The notes under the pieces: generated by a model
Seen by the model: the letters and a program-made list of their open reading frames with translations, nothing else
Told to the model about the DNA's origin: nothing
The model's database searches: none
Position numbers and translations under genes: made by a program
In this document: positions 28,249-36,371 of the stretch, piece after piece
How positions within the stretch are numbered: position 1 is the first letter of the stretch
How the letters are laid out: each line of letters starts with the position of its first letter
DNA from: Rhizobacter sp.
GTDB taxonomy: Bacteria; Pseudomonadota; Gammaproteobacteria; Burkholderiales; Burkholderiaceae_C
DNA length: 50,052 nucleotides
Reading direction: 5' to 3'
Assembly (NCBI GenBank): GCA_025350965.1
Contig: JANXWV010000008.1
Location: 1-50,052 of the forward strand

Positions 28249-28596
28249 TCAGAGCGTCTCGATGTAGTCGTCGAACACATCGACGCGCAATGTGTCGCGT
28301 TCCGGGGCGGTCGACCCCCACACCTCGCGTGCGCCGAAGCGCACGCTGTAGCAGTGTTGCGCCTTGTGCCCCAGGCCGTGCGCATGCGTGTCGGGGAAGG
28401 CGAACACACCGTGGTCGTGCTCGACCACACCGGCCTTACCGCGCAGGTAACCCGGCAACCGCGTGTGCGTGGCCGGGTTGTGGTTGCGCATGCGCACGCG
28501 GTCGCCTTGGCGAAAGCGCGGCGCGACCTCTTCGGCCACGCGCGCCGACGCACCGGTGGCCAACAGGCCCGGCACGATCTCGGGGGTGAGAAGCAT
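28249..28596 (-). CDS. Nitrile hydratase beta subunit, C-terminal half (separate gene)
   Basis: 115 residues, MLLTPEIVPGLLATGASAR. The SH3-like barrel of the nitrile hydratase beta C-terminus is clear: FRQGDRVRMRNHNPATHTRLPGYLRGK, GVVEHDHGVFAFPDTHAHGLG and YSVRFGAREVWG. It is coded apart from the N-terminal half, and its ATG overlaps that gene's TGA by one base. The same split occurs in thiocyanate hydrolase (ScnA) and in toyocamycin nitrile hydratase. The overlap shows it is an established gene pair, not a recent break. Confidence 0.9.
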   Translation of the reverse strand: MLLTPEIVPGLLATGASARVAEEVAPRFRQGDRVRMRNHNPATHTRLPGYLRGKAGVVEHDHGVFAFPDTHAHGLGHKAQHCYSVRFGAREVWGSTAPERDTLRVDVFDDYIETL

Positions 28597-28928
28597 CAGT
28601 GACCTCCGTTCTTGTTCGTCTGCGCGGTCGCCGTCATTTCCGCGATGCGCGCATCGAGTTCTTCCCGCGTGACGAAACCGCGATTCATCAGCGCCTCTTC
28701 GAACGCGAACATCCAGTGCTCGTAGTACGACGATTCCAGGTAGTGCGCCGGGGCGATTTTCTCGATCGCGTGGCGAAACTCGTCGACGGTGTAGCCGGCG
28801 AACACGAAGGTCGAAGCGAACAGCGCGAAGGCGCGTCCTTCCCATGCCTCATGAAACACCGGCTCGTTTGCTTCTGGCAGCACCGGCCCGAGGCCGTGCA
28901 TGCCGCCCAAGTCGTGGATTCCGTTCAT
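28596..28928 (-). CDS. Nitrile hydratase beta subunit, N-terminal half (separate gene)
   Basis: 110 residues beginning MNGIHDLGGMHGLGPV, the invariant start of nitrile hydratase beta, followed by NEPVFHEAWEGRAFALF and HAIEKIAPAHYLESSYYEHWMFAFE. It ends in a hydrophilic TNKNGGH tail with its own stop. GAGGAG precedes the ATG at 28928. It equals ScnB of thiocyanate hydrolase in layout. It lies 18 bp after the alpha gene. Confidence 0.93.
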   Translation of the reverse strand: MNGIHDLGGMHGLGPVLPEANEPVFHEAWEGRAFALFASTFVFAGYTVDEFRHAIEKIAPAHYLESSYYEHWMFAFEEALMNRGFVTREELDARIAEMTATAQTNKNGGH

Positions 28929-28946
28929 CGCTCGCTCCTCGCGCGT

Positions 28947-29546
28947 TCAGGGTTTGACGGCGCGGGTGACGCCGATCATCGAATCGCGCGTCACCAGCTC
29001 GGCCAGTTGCGCTTCGGTCATCTGCTCGGTGCCGGGCGGGCGTTCGGGCAGCACCAGATAGCGCAGCTCGGCGGTCGTGTCCCAGGTGCGCACCTCGACC
29101 GTCTCGGGCAGCTCGGTGCCGAACTCCTTCAACACGCTGCGCGGCTCGCTGACGACGCGCGCGCGATACGGCGCCGACTTGTACCAGACCGGCGGCAGCC
29201 CGAGCGTGGGCCACGGGTAACACGAGCACAGTGTGCACACGACGACGTTGTGCACCTCGGACGTGTTCTCGAGCACCACCATGTCTTCACCCTGCAAGCC
29301 GGAGTAGCCGAGCTCATTGATCGCAGCCGTGGCATCGGTCAGCAGCCGCTGCTTGTAGGCAGGGTCCGCCCAGGCGCGCGCCACCACCTTGGCACCGTTG
29401 CGCGGACCGATCTTGGTTTCATAGGTATCGACCAGCGCGTCGAGCGCCTTCGGGTCGATCAGACCCTTCTCGGTCAGGATGGCTTCGAGCGCGCGCACGC
29501 GGATCGCGGCGTCGGAATCGGGTGAGGATCGGTGGGACGGGTTCAC
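28947..29546 (-). CDS. Cobalt-type nitrile hydratase alpha subunit
   Basis: Carries the low-spin metal site that hydrates nitriles to amides. The 199-residue product uses a GTG start at 29546 with GGAGT 5 nt upstream. The metal motif [13 protein letters not shown] (Cys104, Cys107, Ser108, Cys109) has the Thr of cobalt-type enzymes (iron types have Ser at that place). Other matches are [19 protein letters not shown] and [19 protein letters not shown]. Gene order alpha, beta-N, beta-C, accessory, CobW is that of iron-type clusters combined with a cobalt motif. Thiocyanate hydrolase gamma is a related alternative, but the sequence context with amidases favours a nitrile substrate. Confidence 0.94.
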   Translation of the reverse strand: MNPSHRSSPDSDAAIRVRALEAILTEKGLIDPKALDALVDTYETKIGPRNGAKVVARAWADPAYKQRLLTDATAAINELGYSGLQGEDMVVLENTSEVHNVVVCTLCSCYPWPTLGLPPVWYKSAPYRARVVSEPRSVLKEFGTELPETVEVRTWDTTAELRYLVLPERPPGTEQMTEAQLAELVTRDSMIGVTRAVKP

Positions 29547-29614
29547 AGTGACTCCGCTGGGTTGGTGGGTCGCGCTCCGGATGACTGTTCGCCCGAAGAA
29601 CACGGATAGATAAT

Positions 29615-29650
29615 GTTTTACTCGGAAAGTAACCCTGCGTCAAAGCAGGG
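29615..29650 (-). promoter_or_regulatory. Nitrile hydratase promoter with internal operator-like repeat
   Basis: Minus strand: TTGACG (29638-29643), a 17-bp spacer and TAAAAC (29615-29620). Between them lies TTACTTTCCGAGTAA (29618-29632), with perfect 5-bp arms TTACT/AGTAA overlapping the -10. A second repeat CCCTGC-N6-GCAGGG covers the -35 (29633-29650). The TTACTTTCC core recurs at the amidase promoter. The site also separates this unit from the divergent gene at 29706. Confidence 0.5.
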
Positions 29651-29705
29651 ATGGCACGCGGTTCGCTCACCACCGGCCATGCAATGCAACGCAGCGGGAG
29701 CCCGC

Positions 29706-30047
29706 ATGAAAAAAGACACCTTGATCAACCTGTACTGGATCCTCGACGCGGTGCAACAAGGCAGCGCGCCGAACCCGGGCCATGTCGGCGAGTGCTTCGT
29801 CGCGATCCGCGACGAATTAATGCTGCCCGACACCGAAGAGATCGTCGACCACATCCGCGATGTGCTGGTGCGCCAGCAGGCTGCCGCCAACGTGCTGACC
29901 GACCGCGTGATCGGCGGCTCGCGCCGCCAACCGCTGCCCGAACCCCGCCTCGTCGACATGATGGCCGAGTTGTCCGGCGAGGTGCCGACCCGCGTGGCGG
30001 TGGCCTTCGCGCGGCGAGTCGAGGCCGAGCACGGCATCCTCGCGTGA
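29706..30047 (+). CDS. Hypothetical protein divergent from the nitrile hydratase operon
   Basis: 113 residues, MKKDTLINLYWILDAVQQGSAPN, with GGGAG upstream of the ATG. It is the only plus-strand gene inside the island. The sequence looks helical and soluble (HVGECFVAIRDELMLPDTEEIVDHI, VLVRQQAAANVLTDRVIGG, AVAFARRVEAEHG). I do not recognise a family or a DNA-binding motif. It is convergent with tubulin-like gene 3 (32-bp gap) and divergent from nitrile hydratase alpha, a position often taken by regulators or small accessory proteins. Confidence 0.7.
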   Translation: MKKDTLINLYWILDAVQQGSAPNPGHVGECFVAIRDELMLPDTEEIVDHIRDVLVRQQAAANVLTDRVIGGSRRQPLPEPRLVDMMAELSGEVPTRVAVAFARRVEAEHGILA

Positions 30048-30079
30048 CATCCGGTGGCTCGAAACGCCGCGACAAGACC

Positions 30080-31405
30080 TCAGGCCTGCTCGAGCAGCCG
30101 CCCCGCCGCATCGAGCTTGTCGAAGCTCGCCTTCGAAGCCGGGTAGGCCGCGAAGTCGTCCTTCAACGCGCCGGGCAGGATCACGTTGCCGTAAGCCGTG
30201 AGCACATCGAAGAACTCGTTGTGGAACGACAGGTAACTGGCCTTGCCGCCCTTGCCGCCGTTCAGGTAGTGCGAGGCGATCACCTCTTTCAGGCTGGCAT
30301 CGATCATGTCGGTCTGCATGTCGTGCGAGGCGTGCACATGGACCTCGGCGTAGTCGGTCCTGAAGCTGTCTCGCAGACCCGAGTATTTCGGCACGAAGCC
30401 GATCCATTGCTGCAGCACCGCGTCCCACTTTGAGCCGGCCTCGCCGGGCAGCACCTGAACGCCCGGGTGGGTGAGCTTGGCCACGTCGAACAGCGTGCAC
30501 TTGCCGCGGCCCGGCTGCAAGGCGCGCAGCAGGTGCTCGGAGCCATCGCTCATCGCGAAGCGCATGAACGAGTCGGCGACGAAGCGGTTCGTCACCATCT
30601 GCTTGAAGCGCTGCCGGACTTCCTTCAGCCCGGTGCTGGTGTAGGCCGACAAGCGCTGCCAACTCTGCTCGGAGGCCACCACAAAGAAGCCGCCGCCGAA
30701 CGGATTGGTGCTCGACTGCAGCGCCGCATCGACCGCGTCGATCGCCTGGTATTGCGCCGCGCTGTTGAAGTAGTTGCCGTCACCGCTGTGGGCGAGCTGG
30801 CCGACACCGACGACTTGCGCGCTCGCGGGCAGCTTGGCCTTAAGACGCTGCGCCAGATCGACCGCGATGCCGCTGCCGGTGCCCCCGGCCAGGCCGTAGG
30901 CCAGGAATACGGTCGACGGCACATCCGAGCCCTTCACATGGTCGGCAAAGTGCTGCAGGGCGCCCTCGCCGGCCTCGGCGTTGAGCGCGAAGATCGCTTT
31001 CGCAATGGCCCGCGGAATGTGTTCGCCGGCCTTTGGCAGCATCGTGCCTTTGGGCAGTTTTCCGAGCGCGGCCGGGTCCGGTACCGCGAGTGCCAGCGAT
31101 TCGTAGTGGAACCCGTCGGTGGAAATGCCGCGCGACCTGAGCCGCGCCTTCAGCGAACGGGCGTAGTCGCCGGGCACCAGGAGGTCGTCGTCGCCGATGT
31201 CGATCAGCAGCGCCGCGAAGCGTGTGCCAGGTGTGGCGAGCAGGTCTTCGATCTCACCGGTGCGGATCAGCGCTTCGATGTAGGCCGCGCCCGTGCGGCC
31301 GATGCCGATCGCGTGGATGTTGTGCGGCGCGTGCACTTTCGCGGGCGCGCGCCGGGGGGCGGGTTCGAGTGCGGGCTCGGGCTCAAGGGGGTTGTCGTCG
31401 CTCAT
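30080..31405 (-). CDS. Tubulin/FtsZ-like GTPase 3 (Tubulin_2-like, short C-terminus)
   Basis: 441 residues with AGGAG before ATG 31405. It has a Pro/Glu-rich N-terminal extension, the loop HAIGIGRTGAAYIEALI (residues 31-47) and the signature AGGTGSG (173-179). Long stretches match tubulin-like protein 1 (EVRQRFKQMVTNRFVADSF, THPGVQVLPGEAGSKWD, FVPKYSGLRDSFRTD, EVHVHASHDM). It ends at LDAAGRLLEQA, about 60-90 residues before the end of its paralogues, so the RxEGMAG tail is absent. Whether this is a natural short form or a late truncation is open; the downstream bases are not obviously coding for the tail. It lies 67 bp after VWA2. Confidence 0.85.
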   Translation of the reverse strand: MSDDNPLEPEPALEPAPRRAPAKVHAPHNIHAIGIGRTGAAYIEALIRTGEIEDLLATPGTRFAALLIDIGDDDLLVPGDYARSLKARLRSRGISTDGFHYESLALAVPDPAALGKLPKGTMLPKAGEHIPRAIAKAIFALNAEAGEGALQHFADHVKGSDVPSTVFLAYGLAGGTGSGIAVDLAQRLKAKLPASAQVVGVGQLAHSGDGNYFNSAAQYQAIDAVDAALQSSTNPFGGGFFVVASEQSWQRLSAYTSTGLKEVRQRFKQMVTNRFVADSFMRFAMSDGSEHLLRALQPGRGKCTLFDVAKLTHPGVQVLPGEAGSKWDAVLQQWIGFVPKYSGLRDSFRTDYAEVHVHASHDMQTDMIDASLKEVIASHYLNGGKGGKASYLSFHNEFFDVLTAYGNVILPGALKDDFAAYPASKASFDKLDAAGRLLEQA

Positions 31406-31472
31406 CGTGATCTCCTGTCGTGGTGAAGCCCTGTGGCGGGCGGGTGGATCGCACTCGATCGTGAAGGGCCTG

Positions 31473-33713
31473 TCAGCGCGTCAAGCGCAACACCATCGCC
31501 GGCAGGATGCGCGGCAGGCTGTCGATGCGGTCGAGCACGCGGTAGTTGCCGGCGCCGAAAATGCTGCGAACGTAGTCGTCCGCGGCCGGATCGAGGGTGA
31601 CGCAAAACACCGTGACGCCGAGGCGCCCCGCCTCCAGCACCGCGCGGTGCGCGTCGTCGATCAGGTAACGGCGGTCGAAGACGTCGATGTCGTGCGGCTC
31701 GCCGTCGGTGATGAAGAGGAGCAGCCGCTTGCGCTGCGGCTGTGCCGCGAGCTGTGCGCTCGCGTGGCGCAGCGCCGCGCCCATGCGGGTGGAGAGGCGG
31801 CTGCGCACGCCCGCCAGGCGCGCGATGCCAAGGGCATCCAGCGGCTCGCCGAAGCCGAGCGCGAACTCGTAGCGCACCTCGTGCCGGCCGTTCGATGCGA
31901 AGGCGTGGATCGCGCAGTGGTCGCCGGCGCGCGCGAGCGTCAGTGTCGTCAGCAGCGCGGCTTCACGCGCGAGATCGAGCACGGTGCCGCCGGTCGCGGC
32001 GCCATCGTTTCTCGAAAGTATGTCTGCCGTCGAGGCCGAGCTGTCGAGCAGCACCAGCGCCGCGACATCGCGCTCGCGGCGATCCAGACGTTGATGCACC
32101 TTCTGGCCCGGCGCGCCGTGGGTACGGCGATCAATCGCGCTGCGCACCGCGGCGTCGATGTCGAGCTCGTCGCCGCGCAGTTGTGCGCGCAACTTGACGC
32201 GCTCGCGCAGCCGCCCGGCCCGCAGCACGCGCTCCAGCCGCAGCAGCAGCGCGGCATGCGTGTCGACGCAGCGCTGCAGCAAGCGAGGGTCGGCGCGCGC
32301 CGGGCGGCCTTCGAGCACGGTGCACCAGGCACTGCGGTAGTCGCCGACCAGACGGTCCCACTCGGGGTATTGCCAGGTCGCGATCGGTGCCCGTTCGGCC
32401 GCGCGCTCGCCCGCGGTCACCGTTTGGGGCCGCGGCGAGGGATCATCGTCGTCGGGGTCTTGTTCACCATCGGGCTCGACATCGTCGGGCGGCACCGCCA
32501 TCTCGTCCGCGACCGATTGCCGCTGCGCCTGCGTCTCTTCGTCGGGCAGCCAGATCACGGCGTTGTCGTCACGGTACGCCGGCTCGACGACGTATTCGCG
32601 GTAGTTGAATTGCAGCCGCATCTGGCCAATGTCGTTGCCCAGGCGCGAAGCGATGTCACGCAGCGCGGCGGGCGCCAGCAGCCCCGCCGCGCGGCCGCCG
32701 TCGGTCGCTTCGAAGAACAGGCGGCGCGCCTTCACGACCCACGGGTGCGGGTCGGCATGCGCGGGGTCGAGCAGGCAGCGCGCGAGGCGCAGCATCAATA
32801 CGACGAAGCTGTTGCCGTGCGCGGGCTCGGCGTGGTGGAAGCCGAGCCACAGGCGGCGCAGGCCGGGCAGCTCGGCCATGGCGACGAGCTCGACCCGCGC
32901 GTCTTCGAGCACGCCGACCAGCGCCATCTGGATCGGCTTCAGGCTGCCCCGCTCGAAGCGGTGGGTCGAATGGCGCAGATGCGCGGCCGCGTGAGCGGCC
33001 GCCGCGTCGTACCACTGCCGCGCGAGCGGGCCGCGCAGCGCCCGCCCGGCCTCGGGCAGGTGCAGGCCGAGATTGGAGATGAACGGGCGCCGCGTCGCCA
33101 GCCCGTGCTCGACCGCCAGCAGCGCGGGTGACACGTCGAACAGGGCGCGCAGCAGGTGTTCGAGGCGGGCCTTGCTCGACGCGAGATCGACCCGCTCGTC
33201 GCCCTGCTCTGCGCCGCCCATCGCGCGCGTGGATTCGCGCGAACGCAACTCGAAATGGGCGAGCGCGGTGTCGCCCTCGCTCGCGCCCTCGCCAGCACCC
33301 TCACCCGCGCGCACCTGCCCGTGCCGCAGGCCGAGCCGGGCCCACATCAGCAGCTCGGCCGGCGAGCCATGGCGCAGCACTTCTTCCGAACTGGCCAGCA
33401 GCGCGAGCGTGCAGTGGCGCGCCTGTTGTGCCACCTCGCGCACCGCCGTGAGCCAGGCGGTCAGGCCGCCCGGGCCGGTCAGGCGCGGCGCCAGCAGCGA
33501 CAAGCGCTGCACGATCGCCGCGAGCAGGTGCGCGTCGGCACCGAGCATGCGCAGCTCGACCAGGTTCTCGGCGAGCGTGTCGGTCGCTGCGTCGCTGAGC
33601 GAGGCCTCGAGCACGCGGCGCGAGCGTTCGATTTCGATCACGACGCTGTCGGGCACCTGGGCTTCGCGCAGCGCATTCAGCGGACTGCGGTGGGTCTTCG
33701 GCCCTTCCATCAT
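31473..33713 (-). CDS. VWA-domain protein 2 (NorD/CbbO-like)
   Basis: 746 residues. The C-terminal VWA domain has MIDAS VLLDSSAST and FITDGEPHDIDVFD. The upstream helical region with YRDDNAVIWLPDEE, EDARVELVAMAELPGLRRLW and AAAHAAAHLRHS matches VWA1 and NorD. An acidic linker (EPDGEQDPDDDDPSPR) divides the two parts. It starts at one of two adjacent ATGs (33713 or 33710), 7 bp after the ATPase stop. Expected to act with that ATPase as an enzyme-activation or metal-insertion complex. Position in the urt-amiE unit suggests AmiE or nitrile hydratase as target, which is inference. Confidence 0.9.
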   Translation of the reverse strand: MMEGPKTHRSPLNALREAQVPDSVVIEIERSRRVLEASLSDAATDTLAENLVELRMLGADAHLLAAIVQRLSLLAPRLTGPGGLTAWLTAVREVAQQARHCTLALLASSEEVLRHGSPAELLMWARLGLRHGQVRAGEGAGEGASEGDTALAHFELRSRESTRAMGGAEQGDERVDLASSKARLEHLLRALFDVSPALLAVEHGLATRRPFISNLGLHLPEAGRALRGPLARQWYDAAAAHAAAHLRHSTHRFERGSLKPIQMALVGVLEDARVELVAMAELPGLRRLWLGFHHAEPAHGNSFVVLMLRLARCLLDPAHADPHPWVVKARRLFFEATDGGRAAGLLAPAALRDIASRLGNDIGQMRLQFNYREYVVEPAYRDDNAVIWLPDEETQAQRQSVADEMAVPPDDVEPDGEQDPDDDDPSPRPQTVTAGERAAERAPIATWQYPEWDRLVGDYRSAWCTVLEGRPARADPRLLQRCVDTHAALLLRLERVLRAGRLRERVKLRAQLRGDELDIDAAVRSAIDRRTHGAPGQKVHQRLDRRERDVAALVLLDSSASTADILSRNDGAATGGTVLDLAREAALLTTLTLARAGDHCAIHAFASNGRHEVRYEFALGFGEPLDALGIARLAGVRSRLSTRMGAALRHASAQLAAQPQRKRLLLFITDGEPHDIDVFDRRYLIDDAHRAVLEAGRLGVTVFCVTLDPAADDYVRSIFGAGNYRVLDRIDSLPRILPAMVLRLTR

Positions 33714-33720
33714 GGCGCGA

Positions 33721-34539
33721 TCAGAACGATGCGGCGACGGCAGCGTCGAGCGCCTGCGCCATGTCGGCGTCGTCGGTCACCGGCAGCACTACGGCCATGC
33801 GGCACGCGGTGATCGCGTCGACGCCGCGCGCCATCAGCGCAGCCGCATGAATCAGCATGCGGGTCGAGGCACCTTCGTCCAGCCCGTGGCCCTTGAGCCT
33901 GCGGGTTCGCTCGCCGAGCGCCACGACCTTCGCGGCGGCCTCCGGTGCCAGCCCGGATTCATGCGCGACGATCTCGGTCTCGATGGCGGCGCCCGGGAAC
34001 GCGAACTCGATCGCCGCGAAGCGCTGGCGCGTCGAGGTCTTCAGGTCTTTCATCACGTTCTGGTAGCCAGGGTTGTACGAGACGACCAGCTGGAAATCCG
34101 GGTGCGCGTGGACCAATTCGTTGAGTTTCTCGATCGGCAGGATGCGCCGCGCGTCGGTCAGCGGGTGGATCACGACGGTCGTGTCGGCGCGCGCCTCGAC
34201 CACTTCATCAAGGTAGCAGATCGCGCCGAAGCGCGCTGCTTGGGTGAGCGGTCCGTCCTGCCAGCGCGTGCCTTCGGCGTCGAGCAACCAGCGGCCGACG
34301 AGATCACCGGCGGTGATGTCTTCGTTGCAGGCCACCGTGATCAGCGGCTTGCCCAGCCGCCACGCCATGTGCTCGACGAAGCGGCTCTTGCCGCAGCCGG
34401 TCGGCCCCTTCAACATCAGCGGCATGCGCAACGCGAACGCCGTGTCGAACAACGCCAGCTCGTTGCCGACGCTGCGGTAGTAGGGCTCGGCAGCGATGCG
34501 GTAGGCCGCGAGCGGGTCGGGGTGATGGGGTGCGTTCAT
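33721..34539 (-). CDS. MoxR-type AAA+ ATPase 2 (NorQ/CbbQ-like)
   Basis: 272 residues, about as long as ATPase 1 and very similar: [19 protein letters not shown], Walker A GPTGCGKS (45-52), [41 protein letters not shown] and [13 protein letters not shown]. It lies between amiE and VWA2 on the same strand with small gaps. The two MoxR-VWA pairs of this island are therefore ancient duplicates with likely different clients. Confidence 0.93.
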   Translation of the reverse strand: MNAPHHPDPLAAYRIAAEPYYRSVGNELALFDTAFALRMPLMLKGPTGCGKSRFVEHMAWRLGKPLITVACNEDITAGDLVGRWLLDAEGTRWQDGPLTQAARFGAICYLDEVVEARADTTVVIHPLTDARRILPIEKLNELVHAHPDFQLVVSYNPGYQNVMKDLKTSTRQRFAAIEFAFPGAAIETEIVAHESGLAPEAAAKVVALGERTRRLKGHGLDEGASTRMLIHAAALMARGVDAITACRMAVVLPVTDDADMAQALDAAVAASF

Positions 34540-34545
34540 GGTGGA

Positions 34546-34571
34546 TTCCCTCCCCCGTTGGGAGAGGGGAA
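34546..34571. terminator. Imperfect hairpin between amiE and the second MoxR gene
   Basis: TTCCC-TCCC pairs imperfectly with GGGAGAGGGGAA across a short CCGTT loop. There is no T-tract. Its location between the amiE stop and the MoxR start mirrors the 14-bp hairpin at 23028-23062, and the C/T-rich arm is of the same type. Confidence 0.4.
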
Positions 34572-34578
34572 CATGTCA

Positions 34579-35619
34579 TCAGCGATGCACCATGTCCTTC
34601 TGGTTCGGGATGCCGGGTATCGGGCACTCCTCGGTGCCCACCGTCGAGCGGGTGAACGACTCGACCATCTCGCGCGTACCTTCGGGGTCGGTGATCCACT
34701 TCGAATAGAAGTCGTACGGGCACGCAGCCACGCCCTTGTCGCCTTCGCGCGAGTTGATCAAACCGGTGTAGCCGCGGTGCACCAGCTTGAACAAATGGTT
34801 CTCGCTCTGGCCGTTCTTGCGGAAGTCGCGGATCAGGCTCTTGGACAGCGCGGCGTATTGCACGCCCATCTCTTCCTCACCGCATTCGCCGAGGGTACGG
34901 CCGTCGAAGCCGATGATCGCGGAGTGACCAAAGTACGAGTACACGCCGTCGAAGCCGGCGGCGTTCGACACCGCCACATAGGTGTTGTTGGCGAAGGCCA
35001 TCGCCTTGGAGATCGTGATCTGCTGCTCCTTGGCCGGGTACATGTAGCCCTGGCATCGCACGATCAGCTCGGCGCCCTTCATCGCGCAGTCGCGCCAGAT
35101 CTCGGGGTAGTTGCCGTCGTCGCAGATGATCAGGCTGACCTTCAGCCCCTTCGGCCCGTCGGACACATAGGTGCAATTGCCCGGGTACCAGCCTTCGATC
35201 GGCACCCACGGCATGATCTTGCGGTACTTCTGGACGATCTCGCCCTGGTCGTTCATCAGGATCAGCGTGTTGTACGGCGCCTTGTTCGGGTGCTCCTCGT
35301 GGCGCTCACCGGTCAGCGAGAACACGCCCCACACCTTGGCCTTGCGGCAGGCCTCAGCGAAGATTTCGGTCTCGGCACCCGGCACGGTGGCAGCGGTGTC
35401 ATACATCTCTTTCGAGTCGTACATGATCCCGTGGGTGCTGTACTCGGGGAAGATCACCAGGTCCATGCCCGGCAGGCCGACCTTCATGCCTTCGATCATC
35501 TTTGCGATGGCGCGCGCGTTGTCCAGCACCTCGGCTTTGCTGTGCAGGCGTGGCATCTTGTAGTTGACGACGGCCACGCCGACGGTGTCTTTGCTGCTCG
35601 AAATATCGCCGTGAAGCAT
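34579..35619 (-). CDS. amiE: Aliphatic amidase AmiE
   Basis: Hydrolyses short aliphatic amides (acetamide, propionamide, acrylamide) to acid and ammonia in the cytoplasm. The 346-residue product from ATG 35619 ([20 protein letters not shown]) has the nitrilase-superfamily triad at the numbers of the Pseudomonas enzyme: Glu59 (FPEYSTHG), Lys134 (KYRKIMPW) and Cys166 ([11 protein letters not shown]). The C-terminal arm used for hexamer packing is complete. It follows urtE by 52 bp in the urt unit and is expected to respond to AmiC/AmiR. Confidence 0.97.
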   Translation of the reverse strand: MLHGDISSSKDTVGVAVVNYKMPRLHSKAEVLDNARAIAKMIEGMKVGLPGMDLVIFPEYSTHGIMYDSKEMYDTAATVPGAETEIFAEACRKAKVWGVFSLTGERHEEHPNKAPYNTLILMNDQGEIVQKYRKIMPWVPIEGWYPGNCTYVSDGPKGLKVSLIICDDGNYPEIWRDCAMKGAELIVRCQGYMYPAKEQQITISKAMAFANNTYVAVSNAAGFDGVYSYFGHSAIIGFDGRTLGECGEEEMGVQYAALSKSLIRDFRKNGQSENHLFKLVHRGYTGLINSREGDKGVAACPYDFYSKWITDPEGTREMVESFTRSTVGTEECPIPGIPNQKDMVHR

Positions 35620-35671
35620 GCTGATCTCCTTTAGGGTGGGAACGAAGAAACGAATGGGGAGCCGGCGCCCC

Positions 35672-36370
35672 TCAGATGGCCAGGAACGCCTGGATGCGTG
35701 CGGCGTCGACCTCACCGCGCCGCGCTTCGAACACGAATCCGCCGCGCTCGATGATCAAGAACCGGTCGGCCACATCGAGCGCGAAGCTCAATGCCTGCTC
35801 CGACACCAGCATCGCGAAGCCGCGCTCGGCCTTCAGCCGCGTCAGCGTGCGCGCGATCTCTTTGACGATCGAGGGCTGGATGCCTTCGGTCGGCTCGTCG
35901 AGGATCAGCACTTTCGGGTCACCCGCCAGCGCGCGCGCGATCGCGAGTTGCTGCTGCTGGCCGCCCGACAGGTTGCCGCCCTTGCGCTGGCTCATCTCGC
36001 CAAGCACCGGGAAGAATTCGTAGACCCAGCGCGGCACCGTGGAGTGGCCGCCCTCGAGTGCGTGGCCCATGCCGGCGAGGATGTTTTCTTCCACTGTCAG
36101 CTGCGAAAAGATCATCCGCCCCTGCGGCACGAAACCCAGACCGGCGCGCACGCGCGCAGGGCTCTTCAGGCCGGTGAGGTCGGTACCGTCGATGCGCAAG
36201 CTGCCGCTCTGGATCGGCAGCATGCCGATCAGTGCCTTCAACAGCGTCGTCTTGCCCATGCCGTTGCGGCCCATCACCGCCAACGTCTCGCCTTGCTGCA
36301 AGCTGAAGCTCACATCACGGATGACATGGCTCTGCCCGTAGGCGACGTTCAGGTGCTGGGCGGTCAGCAT
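35672..36370 (-). CDS. urtE: Urea/short-chain amide ABC transporter ATP-binding protein UrtE
   Basis: LivF-like ATPase, 232 residues from ATG 36370, directly after the urtD stop; an upstream ATG at 36391 would overlap urtD by 20 bp. Walker A is GRNGMGKTT, the signature [15 protein letters not shown], Walker [16 protein letters not shown] and the switch His is replaced ([10 protein letters not shown]), as is common in UrtE/LivF. Works with UrtBCD to import amides or urea. Confidence 0.93.
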   Translation of the reverse strand: MLTAQHLNVAYGQSHVIRDVSFSLQQGETLAVMGRNGMGKTTLLKALIGMLPIQSGSLRIDGTDLTGLKSPARVRAGLGFVPQGRMIFSQLTVEENILAGMGHALEGGHSTVPRWVYEFFPVLGEMSQRKGGNLSGGQQQQLAIARALAGDPKVLILDEPTEGIQPSIVKEIARTLTRLKAERGFAMLVSEQALSFALDVADRFLIIERGGFVFEARRGEVDAARIQAFLAI

Positions 36371-36371
36371 G

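Noticed and set aside
23066..31405. Cell-division FtsZ as identity of the tubulin-like genes
   Set aside because: The proteins are longer and divergent, occur in three copies, and lie far from any division gene. Only the phosphate-binding signature and the N-terminal loop are shared.
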